A DNA stretch of 14,030 nt from Paracoccaceae bacterium (GTDB lineage: Bacteria > Pseudomonadota > Alphaproteobacteria > Rhodobacterales > Rhodobacteraceae). The stretch's first letter is position 1, and every line of letters begins with the position of its first letter. Below the pieces are notes generated by a model. It ran no database searches. It saw nothing but the letters and a program-made list of their open reading frames with translations, and was not told the DNA's origin. A program made the position numbers and the translations under genes. The stretch lies in NCBI GenBank assembly GCA_016765235.1, contig JAESQH010000048.1, forward strand, positions 17,433 through 31,462, in the 5' to 3' direction. Positions 6,564-14,030 of this stretch are shown piece by piece.

Positions 6564-8045
6564 ATGAAACACCTGAGTATCAAGCTGGCGATGGCCAGCG
6601 CCTTGGCGATTACAGCCGGAATGGCGAGCGCCCAGACAATGGACATCACCATCGGCTTGCAGCTGGAACCACCGCATCTGGACCCAACAGGTGCTGCCGC
6701 CGGTGCGATTGACAGCGTCGTTTACGCGAACATTTTTGAAGGCCTGACACGTTTCGATGCAACAGGCGCAATTCTGCCTGCGCTGGCCAAAAGCTGGACG
6801 ATTTCTGACGACGGGTTGGTTTACACTTTCAACCTGCAATCCGGCGTTAAATTCCATGACGGCACATCAATGGATTCCGAAGATGTGAAATTCTCGCTAG
6901 ATCGCGCGCGTTCTGAGGATTCCACCAATGCACAGAAAGCCTTGTTCACTGGCATAGACACAGTTGAAGCCGTCGACGCAACCACCGTTCGCGTGACCCT
7001 GTCCGCACCAAACGGCGCGTTCTTGTTCAACATGGCATGGGGCGACGCAGTTATCGTGGCACCTGAGTCCATCGACAATGCGAAAACAAGCCCAATCGGC
7101 ACCGGCCCGTTCACATTCACCAACTGGGTTCAGGGTGACAACATCACCATCACCAAAAACGCCGATTACTGGGGCACACCAGCGCGCCTAGACAGCGCGA
7201 CGTTCAAGTTCATCTCTGACCCCGTCGCCGCGTTTGCTGCTGTGATGGCCGAAGATGTGGATGCCTTCCCGGGTTACCCCGCACCGGAAAACCTGCCGCA
7301 ATTCGAGGCTGACTCGCGTTTCCAAGTGCTTGTCGGCTCCACTGAAGGCGAAACCATCCTTGCGATCAACAACAAAATGCCACCGTTTGACAACGTGAAA
7401 GTCCGCGAGGCTGTGGCTCACGCCATTGACCGCCAAGCGATTATCGACGGCGCAATGTTTGGCCTTGGGACACCAATCGGTACGCACTTCGCACCGCACA
7501 ATCCCGATTATGTCGATCTAACGAGCCAGTCGAACTACGACCCCGAGTTGTCGAAATCCCTGCTGGCCGAAGCGGGTTATCCTGACGGTTTCACAACAAC
7601 GCTGAAACTGCCACCTCCATCCTACGCACGTCGTGGTGGTGAAATCATCGCCGCCCAGTTGCGCGAAGTTGGCATCACTGTTGAAATCAGCAATCTGGAA
7701 TGGGCGCAATGGCTGGAACAAGTGTTCCGCGGCTATGACTTCGGTCTAACAATCGTTTCCCATACCGAGCCTATGGACATCGGCATCTATGCCCGCCCCG
7801 AGTACTATTTCCAGTACGACAGCGCAGCATTCCGCCAGTTGATGGACGATCTGAACGCCGCAACGGACCCCGATGCACGTTCCGCGATCCTGAAATCTGC
7901 ACAACGGATGATTGCCGACGATTACGTCAACGGCTATCTATTCCAGTTGGCCAGCACGACAGTGGCAAACGCCAACATCGTTGGCCTTTGGCAGAACGCA
8001 CCGACACAGGCAACGGACCTAACCGCCGTTTACTGGAACGACTAA
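6564..8045 (+). CDS. ABC transporter solute-binding protein, family 5 (peptide type)
   Basis: Family-5 binding proteins (DppA/OppA type) capture peptides, opines, nickel complexes or glycosides in the periplasm for DppBCDF-like transporters. The 493-residue protein starts MKHLSIKLAMASALAITAGM with a type I signal peptide likely cut after Ala23 (ASA-Q). There is no lipobox cysteine, so it is a free periplasmic protein. Family marks include LEPPHLDPTGAAAG, VYANIFEGLTRFD, ILPALAKSWTISDDGLVYTF, GVKFHDGTSMDSEDVKFSLDR, PIGTGPFTFTNW, and VREAVAHAIDRQAI. The ATG at 6564 has an ideal GGAG six bases upstream; a GTG at 6552 overlaps that ribosome site and is rejected. It follows the M20 gene closely, and a strong hairpin follows it. 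The ligand cannot be told from sequence. Confidence 0.95.
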   Translation: MKHLSIKLAMASALAITAGMASAQTMDITIGLQLEPPHLDPTGAAAGAIDSVVYANIFEGLTRFDATGAILPALAKSWTISDDGLVYTFNLQSGVKFHDGTSMDSEDVKFSLDRARSEDSTNAQKALFTGIDTVEAVDATTVRVTLSAPNGAFLFNMAWGDAVIVAPESIDNAKTSPIGTGPFTFTNWVQGDNITITKNADYWGTPARLDSATFKFISDPVAAFAAVMAEDVDAFPGYPAPENLPQFEADSRFQVLVGSTEGETILAINNKMPPFDNVKVREAVAHAIDRQAIIDGAMFGLGTPIGTHFAPHNPDYVDLTSQSNYDPELSKSLLAEAGYPDGFTTTLKLPPPSYARRGGEIIAAQLREVGITVEISNLEWAQWLEQVFRGYDFGLTIVSHTEPMDIGIYARPEYYFQYDSAAFRQLMDDLNAATDPDARSAILKSAQRMIADDYVNGYLFQLASTTVANANIVGLWQNAPTQATDLTAVYWND

Positions 8046-8053
8046 AACCAATC

Positions 8054-8077
8054 GGCGGAGGCGTTCGCGCCTCTGCC
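8054..8077 (+). promoter_or_regulatory. UUCG-capped hairpin between binding-protein and permease genes
   Basis: GGCGGAGGCG (8054-8063) pairs with CGCCTCTGCC (8068-8077), ten pairs with one G-U, closed by a TTCG tetraloop on a G-C pair. It starts 9 bases after the binding-protein stop. A C-rich stretch rather than a T-run follows. Such intercistronic hairpins after binding-protein genes commonly protect the upstream message from 3' exonucleases or cause partial termination, giving more binding protein than permease. That role is inferred here. Confidence 0.65.
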
Positions 8078-8100
8078 CCCTCCTTTGAAAACTGGTCCCC

Positions 8101-9048
8101 ATGCTTCGCTATTCGCTGAAACGATTGCTATCCCTTGGCCTCAGCTTGCTGGCCGCCAGCGCCGTGATTTTTTTGGCAATCGAGGTTGTCCCCGGCGACC
8201 CTGCCTCCTATATGCTCGGCATCAACGCCCAACCCGACACCGTCGCCGCCCTGCGCGCGGAACTTGGCCTGAACGTATCTGCAATGGAACGATACATCAC
8301 TTGGGTTACGGGAATGTTAACGGGCGATTTCGGGGTTTCTTACACCTACAGAACACCAGTGGTGGACATGATCGGCGACCGCATTCTGATCTCTCTACCT
8401 CTCGCGATCTACGCCCTTACGCTTTCAACGCTAATCGCCTTTCCAGCCGGCATCCTTGCGGCTTCAAAACGCGGTTCTGCGGCCGATGTGTCAATAATGG
8501 GCGCAACGCAACTCGGCGTCGCAATCCCGAATTTCTGGTTCGCGATGTTGCTGGTTGTATTCTTCGCGATCAACCTCCGCTGGTTCTCGGCAGGCGGTTT
8601 TCCCGGCTGGGACAAAGGGTTTTTCGTCAGCATGAAGGCGCTGACCCTTCCCGCGATATCACTAGCCCTGCCGCAAGCCTCCATCCTCGCCCGCGTCATG
8701 CGCTCTGCCCTGATCGACACCATGAACGAAGACTTCATCCGCACGGCCCGCGCCAAAGGCCTAACCAAACGCCAAGCCCTTTGGCGTCATGCGCTTCGCA
8801 ACGCCATGATCCCTGTGTTAACCATAATCGGCCTGCAATTCTCGTTCCTGCTGGCAGGCGCAATCATCATCGAAAACGTGTTCTTCCTACCCGGCTTAGG
8901 ACGCTTGGTTTTCCAAAGCATCCCCCAACGTGACCTGATCGTGGTCGAAAGCGTTGTCATGCTTCTGGTCTTCGCCGTAGTTGTTGTGACCTTCATCGTC
9001 GATATCGCCTACGCCGCCGTTGACCCGAGATTACGGGGACGCAGCTAA
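8101..9048 (+). CDS. ABC transporter permease, DppB/OppB type
   Basis: This 315-residue inner-membrane protein is the first permease of the family-5 importer. It opens MLRYSLKRLLSLGLSLLAAS, a first membrane helix, followed by the family motif VVPGDPASYMLG and a large periplasmic loop holding LRAELGLN and GDFGVSYTYRTPV. Five more hydrophobic helices follow. The EAA loop that contacts the ATPase is seen as FIRTARAKGLTKRQALWRHALRNAMIP, and a C-terminal VDPRLRG is typical. The ATG lacks a recognisable Shine-Dalgarno (the upstream bases are pyrimidine-rich), so translation may be weak, but the family N-terminus fixes this start. The stop overlaps the next gene's ATG by one base (TAATG). Confidence 0.95.
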   Translation: MLRYSLKRLLSLGLSLLAASAVIFLAIEVVPGDPASYMLGINAQPDTVAALRAELGLNVSAMERYITWVTGMLTGDFGVSYTYRTPVVDMIGDRILISLPLAIYALTLSTLIAFPAGILAASKRGSAADVSIMGATQLGVAIPNFWFAMLLVVFFAINLRWFSAGGFPGWDKGFFVSMKALTLPAISLALPQASILARVMRSALIDTMNEDFIRTARAKGLTKRQALWRHALRNAMIPVLTIIGLQFSFLLAGAIIIENVFFLPGLGRLVFQSIPQRDLIVVESVVMLLVFAVVVVTFIVDIAYAAVDPRLRGRS

Positions 9049-9887
9049 TGGACTTCGTGAAATCCGCCCTGCGCAATCGCAGCTTCATGATCGGCGCAAT
9101 CCTCGCCGCGATATTCGTCGGGGCAGCGCTCTTTTCGTTCCTTTGGACACCGTTTGATGTCACCAAACTGGACATCCCCAACAAACTGCAAGACCCTTCT
9201 GCCGAACACTGGTTTGGAACCGACCACTTTGGCCGTGACATATTCTCCATGATCATGGTCGGCGCGCGCACTTCCATCGCCGTGGCCGTGGTCGCGGTGG
9301 GCATCGGCATAATCCTCGGCGTCCCCCTCGGCCTGGCCGCCGCTGCCCGCAAAGACAGCCTGCTCGATGAAATCATCATGCGCACCAACGATCTGGTATT
9401 CGCCTTCCCAGCCCTACTAATCGCCATCATGATCACCGCCGTTTTCGGCCCCTCCGCCATAAACGCGATCATCGCCATCGGCATCTTCAACATCCCCGTT
9501 TTCGCCCGCTTAACACGCGGCGCTGCCCTTTCGTTGTGGACCCGCGACTTCGTCCTCTCAGCCCGCGTCGCAGGTAAAAACGCCACCCGCATATCGATCG
9601 AGCACATCTTACCCAACATCCTCAACCTTCTGATCGTCCAAGGCAGCATCCAGTTTTCACTTGGCATCTTGGCCGAGGCAGGCCTCTCTTACGTCGGCCT
9701 CGGTGCCCAACCGCCAATCCCCAGCTGGGGTCGCATGCTGGCCGAAAGCCAAACCATGATCAGCTTCGCCCCCCACCTCGCCATCTTCCCCGGCATGGCA
9801 ATCGTACTAACGGTGTTGGGCCTAAACCTGATGGGTGACGGATTGCGTGACTTGCTGGACCCAAGACTACGGCGGTCCCGCACATGA
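9048..9887 (+). CDS. ABC transporter permease, DppC/OppC type
   Basis: The 279-residue second permease pairs with the preceding one to form the membrane channel. It has an N-terminal helix (FMIGAILAAIFVGAALFSFL), then the DppC landmark EHWFGTDHFGRDIFSMIMVGARTS. The core helices follow, with the EAA loop FVLSARVAGKNATRISIEHILPN and the late motif ILAEAGLSYVGLGAQPPIPSWG. It ends GDGLRDLLDPRLRRS, the usual DppC tail. Its ATG overlaps the previous stop, and its TGA overlaps the next ATG (ATGA), so translational coupling through the transporter genes is expected. Length and motifs are normal for the family. Confidence 0.96.
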   Translation: MDFVKSALRNRSFMIGAILAAIFVGAALFSFLWTPFDVTKLDIPNKLQDPSAEHWFGTDHFGRDIFSMIMVGARTSIAVAVVAVGIGIILGVPLGLAAAARKDSLLDEIIMRTNDLVFAFPALLIAIMITAVFGPSAINAIIAIGIFNIPVFARLTRGAALSLWTRDFVLSARVAGKNATRISIEHILPNILNLLIVQGSIQFSLGILAEAGLSYVGLGAQPPIPSWGRMLAESQTMISFAPHLAIFPGMAIVLTVLGLNLMGDGLRDLLDPRLRRSRT

Positions 9888-11488
9888 GCTTCCTGCAAAT
9901 CGAAAACCTGAACATGTCGATCTACGGCATCCCGATCCTGAAAGACGTATCGCTGTCCGCCGTCAAAGGCCAGATCATCGGTGTGATTGGCGAGAGCGGC
10001 TCCGGTAAATCCATGACCGCATATTCAGTGATGAACCTGCTGCCCACAGGTGCTAAAGTCAGCGGTAAAATTGCCCTCGACGGACAAGACTTGCTTGCCA
10101 AATCCGAAGCGCAGATGTGCGCCATTCGCGGCAGCGATATCGGCATGATTTTCCAGGAACCGATGACCGCCCTGAACCCCGTTAAAACCATCGGCGCCCA
10201 AGTAGCGGAAACGGTGCTAATTCACGGGAACGCCGAGCGGAGCGAGGCCACCGCCATTGCCCGTGATACCCTCAACCGCGTCGGCCTGCCCGCAGACCAA
10301 TTTCCGCTAACACGTTACCCACACGAACTTTCCGGCGGCCAACGCCAACGCGTCGTCATCGCAATGGCCATCGCGCTGCGCCCCAAACTGCTAATCGCGG
10401 ATGAGCCAACCACGGCCCTCGATGTCACGACACAAGCGCAAATCCTCGACCTGCTGAAAACGCTGGTCGCCGAAGACGGCATGTGCCTGATGCTCATCAC
10501 CCACGACCTCGGCGTGGTTGCCGAGGTTGCCGACCACATAGTCATCATGAAAGGCGGCGAGGTGGTGGAATCCGGTGAAACCCACGCACTGTTCCGCAAC
10601 ATGCAACACCCCTATACCAAAGCCCTGTTCGCAGCCTCCAGCCACGTCCCCGACAAAGGGGCAGAACGCGCATCCAAGACACCGCTACTCGAAGTCCGCA
10701 ACGCCATTCGCGACTACATATTGCCGCGCAAATCCGTCTTCGGAAAACCACAAAAATTCCGCGCCGTAAGCGATGTCAGCTTCACCCTTCATGACGGCGA
10801 AAACCTCGGCCTTGTCGGTGAAAGCGGTTGCGGCAAATCCACCCTAACCCGCGCAATCCTCGGCCTAGAGGCCTTGCAAGGCGGTGAAATCCGCATCCAC
10901 GGCGTGCCCGTAGAAGCCGGAACCCACATGCCGCGCGACTTGCGGCGCAAGATGCAAGTGGTGTTCCAAGACCCATACGGTTCGTTCAATCCAAGGCATA
11001 AGGTGGCCCGGCTAGTCGCCGAGCCGCTGCATTTGCTGGAGTCCGAGCCAAAAGGCAGCGAACGGGCCAAAGCCGTGGTTGACGCCTTGATAAGCGTCGG
11101 CATGCAAGCATCAGACGTGGACAAATACATCCACGAATTTTCCGGTGGGCAACGCCAACGCATCGCCATTGCCCGCGCCCTGATTTTACGCCCCGACCTG
11201 ATCATTCTGGACGAGGCAGTTTCCGCATTAGACGTCTCCATCCGCGCCCAAATTCTGGACCTTTTGGCAGACCTGTCTAGCCGCCTGAACCTGTCCTACC
11301 TGTTCATCAGTCACGACCTGTCCGTCGTTCGCTCAGTAACCGATCGTGTCATGGTCATGAAGGCCGGAAAGATCGTTGAATACGGCGAAACCGAAGACGT
11401 TTTCACCAATCCGCAACACGACTACACCAAAACCCTGATAGCTGCCGCGCCGTCGCTGCAAGACGCGCTTGAGAAGGAAAATATCTAA
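9884..11488 (+). CDS. Fused dual ATPase of a peptide-type ABC importer (DppD-DppF fusion)
   Basis: This 534-residue protein holds both ATPase domains in one chain. Domain 1 has Walker A GESGSGKS (36-43), Q-loop Gln91, signature LSGGQRQR (149-156), Walker B LLIADE (169-174) and switch His207. Domain 2 has Walker A GESGCGKS (312-319), signature FSGGQRQR (419-426), Walker B LIILDE (439-444) and switch His477. All catalytic elements are present in both halves. Each half ends in the oligopeptide-transporter C-terminal region (HPYTKALFAA and HDYTKTLIAAAPS). The fusion joins the DppD-like and DppF-like subunits, as is common in alphaproteobacterial operons of this kind. It energises the two preceding permeases from the cytoplasmic side. 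It overlaps the upstream gene by ATGA and the downstream gene by TAATG. Confidence 0.97.
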   Translation: MSFLQIENLNMSIYGIPILKDVSLSAVKGQIIGVIGESGSGKSMTAYSVMNLLPTGAKVSGKIALDGQDLLAKSEAQMCAIRGSDIGMIFQEPMTALNPVKTIGAQVAETVLIHGNAERSEATAIARDTLNRVGLPADQFPLTRYPHELSGGQRQRVVIAMAIALRPKLLIADEPTTALDVTTQAQILDLLKTLVAEDGMCLMLITHDLGVVAEVADHIVIMKGGEVVESGETHALFRNMQHPYTKALFAASSHVPDKGAERASKTPLLEVRNAIRDYILPRKSVFGKPQKFRAVSDVSFTLHDGENLGLVGESGCGKSTLTRAILGLEALQGGEIRIHGVPVEAGTHMPRDLRRKMQVVFQDPYGSFNPRHKVARLVAEPLHLLESEPKGSERAKAVVDALISVGMQASDVDKYIHEFSGGQRQRIAIARALILRPDLIILDEAVSALDVSIRAQILDLLADLSSRLNLSYLFISHDLSVVRSVTDRVMVMKAGKIVEYGETEDVFTNPQHDYTKTLIAAAPSLQDALEKENI

Positions 11489-12945
11489 TGTCCGTCCAAA
11501 ATGACCTGTGGTTCGATGCCTCGAAATGCTTCATCGGGGGCGAATGGGTTGCGCCCGTTAGCGGCGAAACTTTGCCGCTGGAAAACCCCTCGGACGGATC
11601 TGAAATAGCCCGCATCGCCCGCGGCCAACGCGCCGATGTGGACGCCGCCGTTCAAGCCGCACAAACCGCGCTATCCGGTGAATGGGGCCGCAAAACGGCA
11701 GTCGAACGTGGTCGCATTTTAACCCGCATCGGGCAGTTGGTCCTTGAACGCGTTGACGTTCTAGCAAGACTGGAAGCCGCCGATGTCGGAAAACCCCTCA
11801 AACAAGCCTGCGCCGATGCCGTGGCCCTCGCACGGTACATGGAATTCTACGGGGGCGCTGCCGATAAAATCCACGGCGAAACCATCCCTTATCTCGATGG
11901 ATACACCGTTTATACTTTGCGTGAACCTCACGGTGTCACCGCCCACATAGTGCCGTGGAATTACCCCATGCAAATCATCGGCCGCTCCGTCGGGGCGGCG
12001 TTAACCATGGGCAATGCCGCCGTGCTAAAACCCGCCGAAGAAGCCTGCCTAACCACGCTCGCATTCGCCAAAATTGCCGAAGAAGCCGGCCTTCCCGCAG
12101 GGGCACTAAACGTCGTCCCCGGCCTTGGCGAAGAGGCAGGCGCGGCGTTATCTTCCCATCCTGAAATCAACCACATCTCCTTTACCGGATCGGTTGGCGT
12201 AGGTTCGTTAATCCAGAAAGCCGCCGCAGACGCCATCGTGCCGGTCACCCTCGAACTCGGCGGGAAATCCCCACAAATCGTTTTTGATGACGCCGACCTT
12301 GACGCCGCCCTACCGTTTTTGGTGAACGCAGGGGTGCAAAACGCAGGCCAAACCTGCTCAGCCTCCTCGCGGATATTAGTACAACGCGGCGTTTACGAAA
12401 AATTAACCGAAATGATGGGCGAGCGGTATCGTGCGCTGAAAGTCGGCCCGGCTATGGACGATCTCGATGTCGGCCCACTGATTTCTGCCCGCCAAAAAGA
12501 GATCGTCGAGGGCTTCGTGAAAGCCGCCGATCCAGCACGTATCATAGCACAAGCAACCATCGTGGATTCCGCACCCAAAGGCGGCCACTACTTCGCCCCA
12601 ACCCTATACGGCGGCATCGACCCCGATGACCCACTCGCCCAAAACGAAATCTTCGGCCCCGTGCAAGCAATCATCCCGTTCGACACCGAGGCCGACGCAT
12701 TGCGCATTGCCAACGGCACCGCCTACGGTCTGGTCGCGTCAATATGGACCCGTGACGGCGCGCGCCAAATGCGACTGGCAAAAGCGTTGCGCGCAGGCCA
12801 AGTGTTTATCAACAATTACGGCGCCGGCGGCGGTGTCGAACTACCCTTCGGCGGGGTCGGCAAATCCGGCCACGGCCGCGAAAAAGGTTTCGAGGCGCTC
12901 TATGGTTTCTCTGTTCTCAAAACTGTCGCAGCCCATCACGGTTGA
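11488..12945 (+). CDS. NAD(P)-dependent aldehyde dehydrogenase
   Basis: The 485-residue protein is a complete member of the classic ALDH superfamily, oxidising an aldehyde to the acid with NAD+ or NADP+. Key residues are present: Asn158 in VPWNYP, Lys181 in LKPAEEA (cofactor), GSVGVGS (235-240, cofactor loop), general base Glu256 in LELGGK, and the nucleophile Cys290 in NAGQTCSASS. The later EIFGPV and PFGGVGKSGHGREKG motifs are also intact. The overall character is that of the betaine/amino-aldehyde and other substrate-flexible ALDHs, but the exact substrate cannot be assigned. Its ATG overlaps the ATPase stop, with AAGGAA upstream, so it belongs to the transport operon and probably oxidises an aldehyde made from the imported compound. 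It is convergent with the next gene, 29 bases away, with no clear terminator between. Confidence 0.94.
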   Translation: MSVQNDLWFDASKCFIGGEWVAPVSGETLPLENPSDGSEIARIARGQRADVDAAVQAAQTALSGEWGRKTAVERGRILTRIGQLVLERVDVLARLEAADVGKPLKQACADAVALARYMEFYGGAADKIHGETIPYLDGYTVYTLREPHGVTAHIVPWNYPMQIIGRSVGAALTMGNAAVLKPAEEACLTTLAFAKIAEEAGLPAGALNVVPGLGEEAGAALSSHPEINHISFTGSVGVGSLIQKAAADAIVPVTLELGGKSPQIVFDDADLDAALPFLVNAGVQNAGQTCSASSRILVQRGVYEKLTEMMGERYRALKVGPAMDDLDVGPLISARQKEIVEGFVKAADPARIIAQATIVDSAPKGGHYFAPTLYGGIDPDDPLAQNEIFGPVQAIIPFDTEADALRIANGTAYGLVASIWTRDGARQMRLAKALRAGQVFINNYGAGGGVELPFGGVGKSGHGREKGFEALYGFSVLKTVAAHHG

Positions 12946-12974
12946 CGGGTCGCGCAAGTATGTCGGGTATTTCG

Positions 12975-13565
12975 TCAGTTCATACCCATGCCCAAACCAT
13001 TCGCCATGGCCCAATGATGCGGCTGGTGGTGCGGGCCTGCCGCGAGCAAACCGTAGAATCCAAGCGCCTCAAGTTTCGCCATATCGACTTCCGGTACCAG
13101 AACGGTCATCGCCGCACCATTGGCAATAATCTCGCCAGAATATCGCCAACCATCCACTCCATCCATAACGCTTGCGTGGCCAATGACCATTCGTTGTATC
13201 GACAGGCTGACATACCGCGTGCCGGTTACGAGAAAGCGGATTCCGCCCGCGACTTCCTCCGCAACAGCAACTGAGTCGAGCGTGACGCGATCCATATCCT
13301 GCAAGTGTTCGCGCAACGTGTCGATGTTAACCTGTGACCAGTCAGTTTCCGGATCGGCCACAAGAATGGCGACAACTTCGGCAATGGTGGCAAACGCCGA
13401 CTGGCCCGGTTCCGACAGTGGCGAGCCACCGACGCCTTGCATCGTCATTTGGCCAGGGATTATCACGCCGGACTGCGCCCCGCCCATCTGCATTCCGGGC
13501 GTATGTTGCATCTGCGCGAGTGCCGGAGTTGATAGCAAAGTTGCTGCCAGTAAAATTTTCAGCAT
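12975..13565 (-). CDS. Exported Met/His-rich protein of unknown function
   Basis: This 196-residue protein has a clear signal peptide, MLKILLAATLLSTPALA, cut before Gln18. The mature N-terminus is rich in Met, Gln and Gly (QMQHTPGMQM, then GQMTMQGVGG). The C-terminus has GPHHQPHHWAMANGLGMGMN, with four histidines and further methionines. Between them is a well-ordered acidic domain (about 57-170). The Met and His clusters at both ends resemble copper- or silver-binding segments of periplasmic proteins, so metal binding is a fair guess. No named domain is recognised and the function is unknown. The start is supported by a weak AGAG upstream and by the signal peptide. It is divergent from a Crp/Fnr-type regulator, which may control it. 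Confidence 0.85.
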   Translation of the reverse strand: MLKILLAATLLSTPALAQMQHTPGMQMGGAQSGVIIPGQMTMQGVGGSPLSEPGQSAFATIAEVVAILVADPETDWSQVNIDTLREHLQDMDRVTLDSVAVAEEVAGGIRFLVTGTRYVSLSIQRMVIGHASVMDGVDGWRYSGEIIANGAAMTVLVPEVDMAKLEALGFYGLLAAGPHHQPHHWAMANGLGMGMN

Positions 13566-13629
13566 ATGTTAATCTCTTTTCAGTAGTTTTCACCGGATTG
13601 CACCTTGCGCTACACCGGTTTGAAGTAAC
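13566..13629. promoter_or_regulatory. Shared promoter region with CACCGG direct repeat
   Basis: This 64-base gap must hold the start signals of two divergent genes, the exported Met/His-rich protein and the Crp/Fnr-type regulator. CACCGG occurs twice in direct orientation (13591-13596 and 13613-13618), 22 bases apart, each followed by a T-rich tail. No canonical FNR site (TTGAT-N4-ATCAA) and no convincing -35/-10 pair is visible. The repeat is a candidate regulator-binding site only. Confidence 0.3.
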
Positions 13630-14030
13630 ATGATAGCAATCATGCCCGGCAGTTTTTTTGACCACCTCTCAAACCTGAAACATACCCGACACCAGTTCCG
13701 CGTTGGCGCATTGGTGTTCGAGCGGGGCGATCCGGTAAGCCAACACTTTGTCGTGCAAAGCGGAGAGGTGCATCTGCTGCGCCGCCAAGAAGACGGCACC
13801 GGCGTTATTTTACAACGCGCATTCGAAGGCGCAATCCTTGCGGAAGCCTCGTTCAACACCGCCGCATACCACTGTTCCGCCGTCGCCGTCGAAGATTCCA
13901 CGCTGATCGCCTTCAACCGCCAAACCGTTCGTAAACTGTTGGCCACCGACCCCGCCGCAGCACTCGCCTTCGCCGCTCATCTGGCCCGTGAAGTCCAAAA
14001 TGCGCGGCGCCGCGCCGAGATAATCTCGTT
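13630..14030 (+). CDS. Crp/Fnr-family transcriptional regulator, 3' part cut by window edge
   Basis: From the ATG at 13630 an open frame of 133 codons runs to the window edge. It shows the cyclic-nucleotide-binding-type beta-barrel of the Crp/Fnr family. FRVGALVFERGDPVSQHFVVQSGEVHLLR gives the first strands, GAILAEASF is the phosphate-cassette position, and YHCSAVAVEDSTLIAFNRQ gives the late strands. A long helix containing HLAREVQNARRRAEI would lead to the C-terminal winged-helix DNA-binding domain, which is outside the window. The cassette lacks the usual Gly-Glu and the conserved Arg seen in true cAMP binders, so the effector is probably not cAMP. No FNR-type cysteine cluster is seen at the N-terminus. 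A second ATG at 13642 is an alternative start. It is divergent from the exported Met/His-rich protein. Confidence 0.85.
   Translation, partial: MIAIMPGSFFDHLSNLKHTRHQFRVGALVFERGDPVSQHFVVQSGEVHLLRRQEDGTGVILQRAFEGAILAEASFNTAAYHCSAVAVEDSTLIAFNRQTVRKLLATDPAAALAFAAHLAREVQNARRRAEIIS

Noticed and set aside
8085..8933. 282-codon open frame on the plus strand overlapping the first permease
   Set aside because: Its translation is rich in Arg, His and Pro with no domain, while the overlapping frame from 8101 is a clear DppB-type permease.
13602..13619. Possible CueR-type copper promoter element (ACCTTGC followed by CACCGGT)
   Set aside because: The two arms do not form the expected inverted repeat (GCAAGGT would be needed on the right), so the match is only to one half.
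1..14030. tRNA or rRNA genes, CRISPR arrays, transposases, phage genes, toxin-antitoxin or defence systems
   Set aside because: None was recognised on reading both strands. Gene order and composition look like ordinary chromosomal backbone.

Overview
The window looks like chromosomal DNA of an alphaproteobacterium, most likely of the Rhodobacterales (Roseobacter-type). This rests on the character of the encoded proteins (a peroxiredoxin start of the alphaproteobacterial kind, a short RlmJ, a hisA-hisF-hisE run, a family-5 ABC operon with a fused two-domain ATPase, a small PAS-LuxR regulator), on moderately high GC, and on two operator-like sites resembling the alphaproteobacterial Irr box (ICE). 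No similarity search was possible, so the taxon is an inference. There are no rRNA or tRNA genes, insertion sequences, CRISPR arrays or other signs of mobile DNA. Genes are tightly packed and no gap exceeds 300 bases.

Region by region: (1) 1-1751, minus strand: a peroxide-defence pair, a monofunctional haem catalase and, downstream of it, the first 36 codons of a peroxiredoxin that runs off the left edge. Each gene has a TTAGAA-N3-TTCTAA-type palindrome just upstream. (2) 1822-2580, plus strand: rlmJ, a 23S rRNA adenine methyltransferase. (3) 2679-4479, plus strand: histidine biosynthesis genes hisA-hisF-hisE. hisF carries an in-frame TAG at codon 39 but is otherwise full length and well conserved. 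(4) 4480-4572: a convergent gap dense in inverted repeats. (5) 4570-5124, minus strand: a small PAS plus LuxR-type HTH regulator, divergent from (6) 5229-12945, plus strand: a six-gene operon encoding an M20 amidohydrolase/peptidase, a family-5 solute-binding protein, two permeases, a fused DppD/DppF-like ATPase and an NAD(P)-dependent aldehyde dehydrogenase. (7) 12975-14030: a secreted Met/His-rich protein on the minus strand, divergent from a Crp/Fnr-type regulator that runs off the right edge.

The operon at 5229-12945 reads as a scavenging pathway. The binding protein and permeases import a peptide-like or N-acylated compound, the M20 enzyme hydrolyses an amide bond in the cytoplasm, and the aldehyde dehydrogenase oxidises an aldehyde formed downstream. 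The PAS-LuxR protein, with an array of AACCA half-sites in the shared promoter region, is the natural candidate regulator. The substrate cannot be deduced from sequence alone.

I see no clear new defence or mobile system. The observations most worth following up are the amber codon in hisF, the paired Irr-like boxes on the peroxide genes, the uncharacterised M20/ABC/ALDH pathway, and the Met/His-rich exported protein paired with a Crp/Fnr regulator.
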